From Micromonospora radicis (GTDB lineage Bacteria; Actinomycetota; Actinomycetes; Mycobacteriales; Micromonosporaceae): 64,000 bases of DNA. A program made the translations under genes and the position numbers. How positions within the stretch are numbered: position 1 is the stretch's first letter; each line of letters begins with the position of its first letter. The DNA lies in contig NZ_QXEC01000021.1 of NCBI RefSeq assembly GCF_003583405.1, positions 1 through 64,000 on the forward strand, read 5' to 3'. Below are positions 33,633 through 42,041 of this stretch, one piece after another. A model generated the notes under the pieces. The model saw nothing but the letters and a program-made list of their open reading frames with translations. It was not told the origin of the DNA and ran no database searches.

Positions 33633-35708
33633 TCAGCCGAGGGGCGCCGGCAGCGGTGCGGCGTGCAGCACCGACAGCCGGGAGACCGCCCGGGTGAGCA
33701 CCACGTACAACCGGTTCAGCCCGCGCGGCTCGGCCGCCACGATGGCGGCCGGTTCGGTGACGATCACGTGGTCGTACTCCAGGCCCTTGACCATGCTGGC
33801 GGGCATCACGGTGACCCGCGCACCGGCGGCCGGGTCGGCGGCGGTCGCGGTCTGGACCCCCGCGGCGGCCAGCGCGGCGCGTAGCCCGTCCACCCCGTCG
33901 TCGGCGGCGATCACCGCGATCGACCCCTCGTGTGCGAGCGCCGCGCGCACCTCGGCCACCGTCGCGGCGGGAAGATCGGTCACGGTACGCACCTCCAGCG
34001 CGCCGTCGCGGCGCAGCGACTCGGCCGGCGGTACGTCCACGGCCAGCGCCGGCAGCAGCCGGTTGGCGAAGGCGAGCACGTCGGCCGGTACCCGGAAGCC
34101 GATCGTCAACGGCACCACCGTCGCGTCCGGCTTGCCGAGGTGCCGCAGGGTCTCCCGCCAGTCGGTGGCGGCCCACGGCGCGGTCGCCTGGGCCAGGTCG
34201 CCGAGGAGGGTGAGTGAGCCGTGCTCGCTGCGGCGGGCGATCACCCGGCACTGCATCGCCGAGAGGTCCTGCGCCTCGTCGACCACCACGTGCCCGTAGC
34301 CGCCCGGACGCTCGATCAGCCCGGCCGCCTCGTCGATCAGTACGGCGTCGGCGGCGGTCCACCGGGTCGCCTTCGGGGTGCGGCCCAGCTTCGTGCCGAC
34401 CCGCTCGCCGGTGAGCAGGGCCTGTTCGGCGGGGGCGAGCAGGCCGTCGGCTGCGTCGGCGAGCCGGGCCGGGTCGGCGAGCAGCGTGTGTACCAGCCCC
34501 TCCGGGGTGAGCGCCGGCCAGACCGTGTCCAGGAACTCGGTCACCGGCTTCGCCCGGCCCATCCGGCGCAGCCAGGCGTCGCCCGGCGACTCCGCCCGCC
34601 GGGCTTCGGCCTGCCGTTGCAGCAGGCCGACCACCCGGGCCCGGACCCGTTCCCGGCCCAGGGCGTACGGCAACCGCTCGGCGCGGGTCTCCCGGACCAG
34701 CCGGTGCAGCGGCTCCAGCCCGATCCGCCAACGGAACGAGCCGTCGGAGACGACGATCGGTTCGGTCGGCTCGCCCACGTACGCCTCGCTCGCCCGGCGC
34801 AGCACCTCGGCCAGCCGCGCGTCGTGCTTGAGCGTCGCCACGGCCGACGGGTCCACCGCCCGGATCGGCACCCGGTCGACCAGGTCCTCGACGGTGGCCT
34901 GCTCGACCTCCACCTCGCCGAGGGCGGGCAGCACCGCCGCGATGTAGCCCAGGAACGCCCGGTTCGGACCCACGACCAGCACCTTCGACCGGCGTAGCCG
35001 CTCCCGGTGCAGGTAGAGCAGGTACGCGGCCCGGTGCAGTCCGACCGCCGTCTTCCCGGTGCCCGGGGCGCCCTGCACGCAGATCGAGTCGGCCAGGTCG
35101 GCGCGGACCAGTTCGTCCTGTTCGGGCTGGATGGTGGCGACGATGTCGCGCATCGGCCCGACCCGGGGACGTTCGATCTCGGCGGTGAGGATCCGGCTGG
35201 TCGTGCCGAGTTCCTCGCCCCGGTCCAGGTGCTCGTCCTCGAAGCTGGTCAGTACGCCGTTGTCGAAGCCGAACCGGCGGCGCACCGCCAGCCCCTGCGG
35301 TTCCCGGGCGCTGGCCCGGTAGAACGACCGGGACACCGGCGCCCGCCAGTCGAGCACCAGCGGTTCACCCTGCTCGTCGGTGACGTGCCGGCGGCCGACG
35401 TGGTAGCGCCGTCCGGCGTGGTCGGCGTCGGACGCGCCGAAGTCGAGCCGACCGAAGAACAGTGGGGTGCGCGGGTCGTCGGCCAGTTCGGCGACCCGCC
35501 GGGCCAGGTGCCGGCCGAGCTGTTCGGCGGTGTACGCGTCCCCGGCGACCTTGTCGCCGGTGGCGAAGAGCGCCTCGGCGCGTTCCCGCATCCGGGCCAG
35601 GGCGGCCCGGGAATCGGACAGGTGTGCCCGCTCGCCGGCCAACTCGTCGTCGAGGTCGGCCGGGCGAGGGTTCGGGGCTGCTGGCAGTTGTTGGGCGTGC
35701 AGGCTCAT
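33633..35708 (-). CDS. helD: HelD-type UvrD-like helicase (RNA polymerase recycling motor)
   Basis: The 691-residue protein has an N-terminal coiled coil (about 20-65), Walker A GAPGTGKTAVGLHRAAYLLY, Walker B VVVDEAQDLSAMQ, the GDLAQAT and TIGFRVP motifs and a C-terminal MVKGLEYDHVIV and VVLTRAVSRL region. This is the HelD layout: a protein that enters the RNA polymerase channels and releases stalled or nucleic-acid-bound enzyme. Some actinobacterial members (HelR) protect against rifamycins. The ATG has an AAGGAG site. Downstream is an ABC exporter, which would be consistent with, but does not prove, a resistance role. Confidence 0.88.
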   Translation of the reverse strand: MSLHAQQLPAAPNPRPADLDDELAGERAHLSDSRAALARMRERAEALFATGDKVAGDAYTAEQLGRHLARRVAELADDPRTPLFFGRLDFGASDADHAGRRYHVGRRHVTDEQGEPLVLDWRAPVSRSFYRASAREPQGLAVRRRFGFDNGVLTSFEDEHLDRGEELGTTSRILTAEIERPRVGPMRDIVATIQPEQDELVRADLADSICVQGAPGTGKTAVGLHRAAYLLYLHRERLRRSKVLVVGPNRAFLGYIAAVLPALGEVEVEQATVEDLVDRVPIRAVDPSAVATLKHDARLAEVLRRASEAYVGEPTEPIVVSDGSFRWRIGLEPLHRLVRETRAERLPYALGRERVRARVVGLLQRQAEARRAESPGDAWLRRMGRAKPVTEFLDTVWPALTPEGLVHTLLADPARLADAADGLLAPAEQALLTGERVGTKLGRTPKATRWTAADAVLIDEAAGLIERPGGYGHVVVDEAQDLSAMQCRVIARRSEHGSLTLLGDLAQATAPWAATDWRETLRHLGKPDATVVPLTIGFRVPADVLAFANRLLPALAVDVPPAESLRRDGALEVRTVTDLPAATVAEVRAALAHEGSIAVIAADDGVDGLRAALAAAGVQTATAADPAAGARVTVMPASMVKGLEYDHVIVTEPAAIVAAEPRGLNRLYVVLTRAVSRLSVLHAAPLPAPLG

Positions 35709-36076
35709 CCACGTACTCCTTGAACGGGAAGAAGGCTGCCGCTCGCGTTTCCGACTGGTCGGCCGGCGCGGGGACGTCCGCTCCGGTGCTACTCACCGCG
35801 GCCGTCAGGCGGGACGGAAAGCCTACTCCGTGGTGGACCGGTGGCAACCTGTTTTCCGCACCGGTGCGTGGCGGCCCGGCGTACCCCGCGGTGCCTGGAT
35901 CTTCGGCCGCCCCGCGCGACGTCCACCGACGAAGCCAGCCTGGTCCGGTGCGGGTCCGTCCCTGCCGAGCGGCTGCCGACCGTCGGCTGCGGGCTGGCCG
36001 GACTGCGGGTGCGGGGTTGGCCACTTCCGGGCCGGCCCGCTGCGCCGGGCGGTGCCGGCGGGGATACGGTCGGGGC
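35709..36076. other. Intergenic region between divergent helD and mqnA
   Basis: These 368 bases hold the helD ribosome-binding site and presumably two divergent promoters. I see no supported ORF, strong hairpin or dispersed repeat here. A frame continuous with mqnA runs through it, but has no protein-like composition. Confidence 0.6.
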
Positions 36077-36928
36077 ATGGTCGAGCGCGTCGCCCGCCCG
36101 CGGGTCGGGCACATCCAGTTCCTCAACTGCCTACCGATCTACTGGGGGCTGATGCGCTCCGGTGCGCTGCTCGACTTCGACCTGCACAAGGACACCCCCG
36201 ACCGGCTCAACGCCGCCCTGGTCGCCGGTGACCTGGACATCGGTCCCATCTCCCTGGTCGAGTACCTGCGGCACGCCGACGAACTGCTGCTCCTGCCGGA
36301 TCTGGCGGTCGGCAGCGACGGGCCGGTGCTCTCGGTCAACCTGGTCAGCACCCGACCGCTGACCGAACTCGACGGCGCCCGGGTGGCCCTCGGCTCCACC
36401 TCCCGCACCGGCGTGCTGCTCGCCCAGGTGCTGCTGCGCGAGCGGTACGGCGTGCAGCCGGAGTACTTCCGCTGCCCGCCCGATCTGACGCAGATGCTGC
36501 TGGAGGCGGATGCCGCGGTGCTGATCGGCGACGTGGCCCTGCGCGCCCTGTACGAGGCGCCCGGCCGCGGCCTGACGGTGACCGACCTCGGTCAGGCATG
36601 GCGGGAGTGGACCGGCCTGCCGATGGTCTTCGCCGTCTGGGCGGCCCGCCGCGACTTCGCCGCCGCCCACCCGGGCCTGGTCAAGGAGGTGCACGAGGCG
36701 TTCCTGCGCTCCCGTGACCTGTGCCTGGCCGAACTCGACCAGGTGGTCGAGTCGGCGGCGCGTTGGGAGCCCTTCGACGCGGCCACCCTGGCCTCCTACT
36801 ACCAGGCGCTGGACTTCTCGCTCGGCGACCGCCAGGTCGCCGGCCTGCGCGAGTTCGCCCGCCGGGCCGCCGCCCTCGGTGAGGCTCCCGCCCTGCCCGC
36901 CGCCGGCCCCACCTTCTTCACTCGCTGA
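36077..36928 (+). CDS. mqnA: Chorismate dehydratase
   Basis: MqnA removes water from chorismate to give 3-[(1-carboxyvinyl)oxy]benzoate, the first step of the futalosine route to menaquinone. The 283-residue protein has the periplasmic-binding-like fold and family blocks GHIQFLNCLPIYWGL, DLDIGPISLVEYLRHAD, LGSTSRTGVLLAQVLL and GLPMVFAVWAARRDF. The ATG at 36077 fits the start of homology; the open frame upstream is discarded. It is monocistronic-looking here, while mqnE and mqnC lie 11-13 kb and 8 kb away respectively. Confidence 0.94.
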   Translation: MVERVARPRVGHIQFLNCLPIYWGLMRSGALLDFDLHKDTPDRLNAALVAGDLDIGPISLVEYLRHADELLLLPDLAVGSDGPVLSVNLVSTRPLTELDGARVALGSTSRTGVLLAQVLLRERYGVQPEYFRCPPDLTQMLLEADAAVLIGDVALRALYEAPGRGLTVTDLGQAWREWTGLPMVFAVWAARRDFAAAHPGLVKEVHEAFLRSRDLCLAELDQVVESAARWEPFDAATLASYYQALDFSLGDRQVAGLREFARRAAALGEAPALPAAGPTFFTR

Positions 36929-37025
36929 CGGCAGGCGTCCGCTGGCCGCCCGTCGTCGCGGTCACCCGGTCCGCGTCGCTGTCGACCACCCCTGCCGGCG
37001 CCGCTGGCCAGGGCGCGGGCGTGCG

Positions 37026-37088
37026 CGCTCGATCCAGGATCGAGTGGCCTCAACCACCTGACGAAGGCACTCGATCCCGGATCGAGCG
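37026..37088. repeat. Dispersed palindrome, family B, copy 2
   Basis: Arms at 37026-37046 and 37068-37088 are inverted repeats matching at 20 of 21 positions, each a near-palindrome CTCGATCC-GGATCGAG. The arms and loop length resemble the copy at 17712-17799, though the outer GGCTGCAAGATC segment is not kept. It lies between mqnA and the convergent serine hydrolase genes. Confidence 0.88.
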
Positions 37089-37137
37089 TGATCATGAGGT
37101 GAGCCTGAGGACGGCGCCAGTGGCGGCTGCGACGGAC

Positions 37138-38091
37138 TCAGGGGGTGGTGGTCAGGAGCGCTTCGGTGATCTTCTGGCAGTTGTCCATGCCGTACTCGTA
37201 GCCCTTGTTGATGGGGTAGCGGAGCATCACGCCCATCGTCCAGGTGTCGCCGATCGCCAGGCAGTTGACGTGGATCTCCTGCTCACGCGTACGGTCGACC
37301 CAGCCGTTCTTGATGGCGATCTTCTTGGCCTCGGCGGCCGGGAACGCCTTGCGGATGCCGAAGTCGCCCGCGCCGCGCACCAGCCGCATCTCGTTGAGCA
37401 GCCACTTGGTCCACTTGGCTCCGGCGGCGCGGCCGTCGGCGATGCAGTTGCCCAGCCGGGCGGTGTCCCGCGGGGACAGCTCGGTGCGGCTCCAGCCGAG
37501 GTCGCTGGAGACCTTGCTGTCGGTCAGGTCGCAGGTGGAGAGCAGCCGCTTGATCGAGGCCGACCGGCCGATCTGGGTGTAGAGGGCCTCGGTCCGTTCG
37601 TTGTCGCTGTCCCTGATGATCTTCGTCAGGTCGTCCAGCTTCGCGTCGCTCGGGGTCTGCCCGGCGTCGGCCGTACGGCGCAGGTAGTCGGCGACGATCC
37701 AGGACTTGATCAGGGAGGCCGTGGTGTTGGTCTCGTCCATGTCGGCCGAGCCGACGATCTCGCCGGAGCGCCGGTCGAGCACACTCCAGCCGTACCAGCC
37801 GTCGATGTCCAGGTCGAGCTTGCGCGCCTCGAACGGCAGCGGCTCGGGCTCCGGCGACGGGCTCGGTGACGGCGACGGACGCGAACTGCCGTCGGTAACG
37901 TTGCCGGTGCGGGCTGCCGGGGCGGTGACGGTGTCGGTCCGCCCCCACTGGGCCGCGGCGGTGGACTCGAAGGGTGAACCGGGTAGCAGGCGCAACGAGA
38001 CCAGGACCAGCCCGACCAGGACGGAGGCGATGGCCATCAGGCGTAACGGCGATGTCTCGCCGGTACGGCTGCGGCGCTTGGGGGCCGCCAT
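37138..38091 (-). CDS. Membrane-anchored beta-lactamase-fold serine hydrolase (paralogue 1)
   Basis: The 317-residue protein has an N-terminal membrane helix (about 15-35), a Ser/Pro-rich linker (about 60-80) and a penicillin-binding/class A beta-lactamase-like domain. The active-site triad is recognisable: SLIK (SxxK) in TTASLIKSWIVADY, SDN in RDSDNERTEALY, and KNG in IKNGWVDRT in place of KTG. It may be a D,D-peptidase-like or non-catalytic envelope protein rather than a true beta-lactamase. Its ATG shares one base with the stop of the upstream paralogue. Confidence 0.82.
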   Translation of the reverse strand: MAAPKRRSRTGETSPLRLMAIASVLVGLVLVSLRLLPGSPFESTAAAQWGRTDTVTAPAARTGNVTDGSSRPSPSPSPSPEPEPLPFEARKLDLDIDGWYGWSVLDRRSGEIVGSADMDETNTTASLIKSWIVADYLRRTADAGQTPSDAKLDDLTKIIRDSDNERTEALYTQIGRSASIKRLLSTCDLTDSKVSSDLGWSRTELSPRDTARLGNCIADGRAAGAKWTKWLLNEMRLVRGAGDFGIRKAFPAAEAKKIAIKNGWVDRTREQEIHVNCLAIGDTWTMGVMLRYPINKGYEYGMDNCQKITEALLTTTP

Positions 38092-39068
38092 CAGAGCTTC
38101 CCGACCGGCTGCTGCGGCACCTTGAGGGCGCCGCCGGGCTGCGGGGTCACCAGTTGGGACGCCACGCTGGCGCAGACCTCGGAACCGTAGTCGAGCCCGC
38201 TGCTGTGCGGGTAGCGAAGCATCACCGCGAGACTCCACTTCTTGGTCACCGCGAGGCAGTTGACGTGCCAGTTGCCGTCGTAGCTGAGCGGCGTCCAGCC
38301 GTTCTTGATGCTCACCGGACCCTGGCTGATGATCGACTCGGGCAGGCCGTCGATGATGCCCCACCGACCGCCGCCGGCACGGGCGCGCTGGTCACGGGCG
38401 GCGGTGCTGCCGCGTACCTTGCTCATCTCGGCGAGCAACCACTTGGTCCACTTCGGGCCGGCCGCCCTGCCGTCGGCGATGCAGTCGCCGAGCCGGACCG
38501 CGTCCCGGGGGGACATCCGGGTGAAGCTCCACCAACCCTCGTAACCCTTGACGTTGCCCCGCTTGGTGTCGGTGAGGCCGCAGATGCTGATCGCCCGCTT
38601 GAGCACCGGTCCGGGTTGACCGCCGGCCGGCACCACGTACGAGCCGCCGGCGGCCCGGTAGACGGCGTTGGTGGCGTCGTCGTCGCTGTCCCGGATGGCC
38701 CGGCTGGCCGCCTTCTTCAGCGTCGCGGTGGGCTCCTCGTCGCCCAGTTGGCGCAGGTAGTCGGCGACGATCCAGGCCTTGAGCATCGACTCGGTGGAGC
38801 TGGTCGCGGCCAGGTTCTTCGAGCCGGAGATCTTGCCGGTCTCGCGCTCCATCAATGCCCAGGAGAAGAACTCGCCCTTGAAGTTGACCGATACCTTGCC
38901 GGCGGCGAGGGTCGGTGGCGGCGGGGGCTCGGGAGTGGGCGCGGCGACGCTTTCCGGTGCGCCACCGCCCGGCCCGGCGGAGAGCCGGGCGTACGCGGTC
39001 GGCACCAGCATGACGCCGCCGAGCAGCACCGCCGTAACGGCGAGCACCATGGTCACGCGAGATCGCAT
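38091..39068 (-). CDS. Secreted or membrane-anchored beta-lactamase-fold serine hydrolase (paralogue 2)
   Basis: This 325-residue protein is a tandem paralogue of the downstream gene. It has an N-terminal hydrophobic segment (MVLAVTAVLLGGVMLVPTAY), a Pro-rich linker and the same domain with SMLK in TESMLKAWIVADYLR, SDD in RDSDDDATNAVY instead of SDN, and IKNGW instead of KTG. Shared blocks include LGDCIADGRAAGPKWTKWLL. Loss of the SDN asparagine hints at altered or lost catalysis. The ATG at 39068 lacks a close ribosome-binding site, so an alternative start is possible. Confidence 0.8.
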   Translation of the reverse strand: MRSRVTMVLAVTAVLLGGVMLVPTAYARLSAGPGGGAPESVAAPTPEPPPPPTLAAGKVSVNFKGEFFSWALMERETGKISGSKNLAATSSTESMLKAWIVADYLRQLGDEEPTATLKKAASRAIRDSDDDATNAVYRAAGGSYVVPAGGQPGPVLKRAISICGLTDTKRGNVKGYEGWWSFTRMSPRDAVRLGDCIADGRAAGPKWTKWLLAEMSKVRGSTAARDQRARAGGGRWGIIDGLPESIISQGPVSIKNGWTPLSYDGNWHVNCLAVTKKWSLAVMLRYPHSSGLDYGSEVCASVASQLVTPQPGGALKVPQQPVGKL

Positions 39069-39430
39069 GAGCGGGTGAGCTCCAGATGTCAGGCCGGGGG
39101 GACCGGCTTGTTGCCAGGACTGATCGCTGCGGATCGCCGCTGGGCCGGGGGACTGTGGCCCTTCTCGGTGGCGATCGTCGTCAGCCGATCGGTGTGACGT
39201 CGGAAGTCTACGTGCGGTTTTGCGGCACGCCAGGTTCCGACACCGCGCAACTCGCGGTGAAGGCGGGATAACCAACCGCTATGCGGCGGTTGCGAGGATT
39301 TGCCCATCGGATGTGACCCAAGTCATGGCTTTCGGTCGTCACAATCGGCGCTCGGCCGGTAACGAAGGGCGGTTTCGCATTTCTATGACACCCTCTGGCT
39401 TATTGCGGCGCCAGCTGTAACACTTAGTGC
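39069..39430. promoter_or_regulatory. AT-richer divergent promoter region between serine hydrolases and paaA
   Basis: This 362-base gap is visibly richer in A and T near 39270-39430 than its surroundings, for example CGCATTTCTATGACACCCTC, and ends GTAACACTTAGTGC directly before the paaA ATG with no clear ribosome-binding site. It probably holds promoters for both directions. I found no dispersed repeat or convincing ORF in it. Confidence 0.5.
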
Positions 39431-40486
39431 ATGTATGGCAATGACTTCGCGGGCGAGGACGCGCCCGGCGGCCTGCTCGGTGAGGTCGAGGCGGCGGAAG
39501 CGGAACTGCGGACGGCCGCGGAGCGGGATCGCGGGGCCCCGGGCCCCGAGGAGGACCTGGCCGCCTACTTCACGGCAGTCGTCGACGCCGACCAGAAGAT
39601 CGAACCCCGCGACTGGATGCCGGAGGCGTACCGCCGGACGCTGATCCGGCAGATCGCCCAGCACGCCCATTCCGAGATCATCGGGATGCAGCCGGAGGGC
39701 AACTGGATCAGCCGCGCCCCGTCGCTCAAGCGCAAGGCGATCCTGCTGGCCAAGGTGCAGGACGAGGCGGGGCACGGCCTCTATCTCTACGCCGCCGCCG
39801 AGACCCTCGGCATCAGCCGCGACGAACTGGTCGAGCTGCTGCTGTCCGGCCGGCAGAAGTACAGCTCGATCTTCAACTACCCGACCCTCACCTGGGCCGA
39901 CGTCGGTGCCATCGGCTGGCTGGTGGACGGCGCGGCGATCGTCAACCAGGTTCCGCTCTGCCGCTGCTCCTACGGCCCGTACGCGCGAGCGATGATCCGG
40001 GTCTGCAAGGAGGAGTCGTTCCATCAGCGGCAGGGCTACGAGATCCTGCACACCCTGGCGCACGGCACGTCGGCCCAGCGGGCGATGGCCCAGGACGCGC
40101 TCGACCGCTGGTGGTATCCGTCGCTGGCCATGTTCGGCCCGCCGGACGGTGACTCCACCCACTCCGCGCAGTCCATGGCCTGGAAGATCAAGCGCTTCTC
40201 CAACGACGACCTGCGGCAGCGCTTCGTGGATATGTGCGTCGGTCAGGCGGAGGTGCTCGGGCTCACCATCCCCGATCCCGACCTGCGCTGGAACGAGCAG
40301 CGCCAGGCGTACGACTTCACCCAGCCCGACTACGCCGAGCTGATGCGGGTCATCTCCGGTGACGGACCGTGCAACCGGGAGCGGATGGCGCACCGGCGTC
40401 GCGCCCACGAAGCGGGCGCCTGGGTACGGGAAGCAGCCGCGGCGTACGCGGCGAAGCAGGCGAGCAAGGAGAAGGTCCCGACATGA
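39431..40486 (+). CDS. paaA: 1,2-phenylacetyl-CoA epoxidase, catalytic subunit PaaA
   Basis: PaaA is the di-iron subunit of the multicomponent monooxygenase that epoxidises the ring of phenylacetyl-CoA in aerobic phenylacetate breakdown. The 351-residue protein has iron-ligand motifs KVQDEAGHGLYLYAA and CKEESFHQRQGYEIL, plus MPEAYRRTLIRQIAQHAHSE. About 40 acidic, Ala/Glu-rich residues precede the homology. The ATG has no obvious ribosome-binding site and might be leaderless. It overlaps paaB by four bases and heads a paaABCDE unit. Confidence 0.96.
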   Translation: MYGNDFAGEDAPGGLLGEVEAAEAELRTAAERDRGAPGPEEDLAAYFTAVVDADQKIEPRDWMPEAYRRTLIRQIAQHAHSEIIGMQPEGNWISRAPSLKRKAILLAKVQDEAGHGLYLYAAAETLGISRDELVELLLSGRQKYSSIFNYPTLTWADVGAIGWLVDGAAIVNQVPLCRCSYGPYARAMIRVCKEESFHQRQGYEILHTLAHGTSAQRAMAQDALDRWWYPSLAMFGPPDGDSTHSAQSMAWKIKRFSNDDLRQRFVDMCVGQAEVLGLTIPDPDLRWNEQRQAYDFTQPDYAELMRVISGDGPCNRERMAHRRRAHEAGAWVREAAAAYAAKQASKEKVPT

Positions 40487-40773
40487 GCAGTAGCGGATCG
40501 TCCCCCCTCTGGGAGGTCTTCGTCCGGGCCCGCCGTGGCCTGGCACACACCCACGTGGGCAGCCTGCACGCGCCCGACGCCGAACTCGCCCTGCGCAACG
40601 CCCGTGACCTCTACACCCGGCGGCAGGAGGGGGTGTCGATCTGGGTGGTGCCGGCTGGCGCCATCACCGCCTCCAGCCCCGACGAGAAGGACGCCTTCTT
40701 CGACCCGGCCGCCGACAAGGTCTACCGCCACCCGACCTTCTACGACGTCCCAGACGGCGTGGCCCACCTGTGA
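40483..40773 (+). CDS. paaB: 1,2-phenylacetyl-CoA epoxidase subunit PaaB
   Basis: The 96-residue protein has the PaaB pattern PLWEVFVRARRGLAHTHVGS, then ALRNARDLYTRRQEGVSIWVV. It is a small structural subunit of the epoxidase, probably linking PaaAC to the reductase. The ATG overlaps the paaA stop (ATGA). The frame is open further upstream inside paaA by chance. The gap to paaC contains a fragment of the 47-bp repeat seen after hemL. Confidence 0.95.
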   Translation: MSSSGSSPLWEVFVRARRGLAHTHVGSLHAPDAELALRNARDLYTRRQEGVSIWVVPAGAITASSPDEKDAFFDPAADKVYRHPTFYDVPDGVAHL

Positions 40774-40776
40774 TGC

Positions 40777-40798
40777 TGCGAGCCCCGCAGTCGCGAAC
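40777..40798 (+). repeat. 22-bp fragment of the 47-bp intergenic repeat
   Basis: TGCGAGCCCCGCAGTCGCGA plus AC is identical to the 3' part of the two copies at 4788-4894. It lies in the 37-base spacer before paaC, 12 bases upstream of its GTG start, a position similar to that before the phosphatase gene at 4910. Confidence 0.9.
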
Positions 40799-40810
40799 GG
40801 AGAGGAACCC

Positions 40811-41536
40811 GTGAACGGACCCTTCGCCTTCACTCTCGCGCTCGGCGACGACGCGCTGATCGCGGCGCAACGGCTGGCCGAGTGGACCACCCGGGCACCC
40901 GAGATGGAGGAGGACATCGCGCTGGCCAACATCGCCCTGGACCAGCTCGGGGCGGCCCGGCTGCTGCTGTCGTACGCGGGCGAGTTGGAGGGCGCGGGCC
41001 GGGACGAGGACGCGCTGGCGTACCTGCGTGACGACCGCGAGTTCCGCAACTGCCTGCTGGTCGAGCTGCCCAACGGTGACTTCGCGGTGACCATGGCCAA
41101 GCTGCTTCTGCTCTCGGCCTACCAGCTGCCCCTCTACACGGCGCTGTCACGCTGCGCCGACGAGCGGCTGGCCGCGATCGGTGGCAAGGCCCGCAAGGAG
41201 TCCGCGTACCACCTGGACCACGCGGCGCTCTGGGTGAAGCGGCTCGGCGAGGGGACGCCGGAGTCGCACCGGCGGATGCAGGCCGGCATCGAGGAGGTCT
41301 GGCCGTACGTCGGGGAGTTGTTCGCTGGCTGGCCGCAGGCACCGGTCGACCCGGCCACCCTGCGGGCCGACTTCGACGAGGTGGTGTCGGCGGTGCTCGC
41401 CGAGGCGACGTTGACCGTGCCCGAGTCGGCGTGGGCGCCGGCCGGCGGGCGGGACGGGCTGCACACCGAACATCTGTCGTACCTGCTCGCCGAGATGCAG
41501 GTGCTGCATCGGGCCCATCCGGGGGCGCGATGGTGA
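40811..41536 (+). CDS. paaC: 1,2-phenylacetyl-CoA epoxidase subunit PaaC
   Basis: The 241-residue protein is the structural partner of PaaA, a ferritin-like helical protein without the full iron site. Recognisable blocks are LALGDDALIAAQRLAEWTTR, MEEDIALANIALDQLGAARL, RKESAYHLDHAALWVKRLGE and the C-terminal HTEHLSYLLAEMQ. The GTG at 40811 has an AGAGG site just after a repeat fragment. It forms the PaaAC core with PaaA. Confidence 0.95.
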   Translation: MNGPFAFTLALGDDALIAAQRLAEWTTRAPEMEEDIALANIALDQLGAARLLLSYAGELEGAGRDEDALAYLRDDREFRNCLLVELPNGDFAVTMAKLLLLSAYQLPLYTALSRCADERLAAIGGKARKESAYHLDHAALWVKRLGEGTPESHRRMQAGIEEVWPYVGELFAGWPQAPVDPATLRADFDEVVSAVLAEATLTVPESAWAPAGGRDGLHTEHLSYLLAEMQVLHRAHPGARW

Positions 41537-41540
41537 CCCG

Positions 41541-42041
41541 GTGGGGTGCGGCGTGCCGGCGGCGGTGAGCGACGCCCGCGCGGCCGTGGCGGCGGTGGTG
41601 GACCCGGAGATCCGGGTGGTCACCATCGAGGATCTCGGCATCCTGCGCGACGTCGAGGTGGAGCCGGGCACCGGGCGGGTGGTGGTGACGATCACGCCCA
41701 CGTACACCGGTTGCCCGGCGATGGACGTGATCCGCGCCGACATCCGGCGCGCGGTCACCGCGGCCGGCCACCCCGACGTCGAGGTTCGCACGGTGCACAG
41801 CCCGGCCTGGAGCACCGACTGGATCAGCGATGCCGGGCGGGCCAAGCTGGCCGCGGCGGGGATCGCCCCGCCGGCCCCGGTTCGGCGCGACGGGGTCGTA
41901 CCGCTGACCCTGACGGTGCGCTGCCCGCGCTGCGGCTCGCCGGAGACCGAGCAGCTCAGCCGGTTCGGCTCCACCGCGTGCAAGGCACTCTGGCGCTGCC
42001 GCGCCTGCTCCGAACCCTTCGACACTGTGAAGGCACTGTGA
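41541..42041 (+). CDS. paaD: PaaD, Fe-S assembly-type protein of the phenylacetyl-CoA epoxidase
   Basis: The 166-residue protein has an N-terminal MIP18/DUF59 domain (VDPEIRVVTIEDLGILRDVE, then TPTYTGCPAMDVI) and a C-terminal zinc-ribbon-like part with CPRCGSPETEQLS and CRACSEPF. PaaD is thought to mature the Fe-S cluster of the system and is needed for epoxidase activity. The GTG start lies four bases after paaC, and the stop overlaps paaE by four bases. The exact start among nearby GTG codons is uncertain. Confidence 0.93.
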   Translation: MGCGVPAAVSDARAAVAAVVDPEIRVVTIEDLGILRDVEVEPGTGRVVVTITPTYTGCPAMDVIRADIRRAVTAAGHPDVEVRTVHSPAWSTDWISDAGRAKLAAAGIAPPAPVRRDGVVPLTLTVRCPRCGSPETEQLSRFGSTACKALWRCRACSEPFDTVKAL

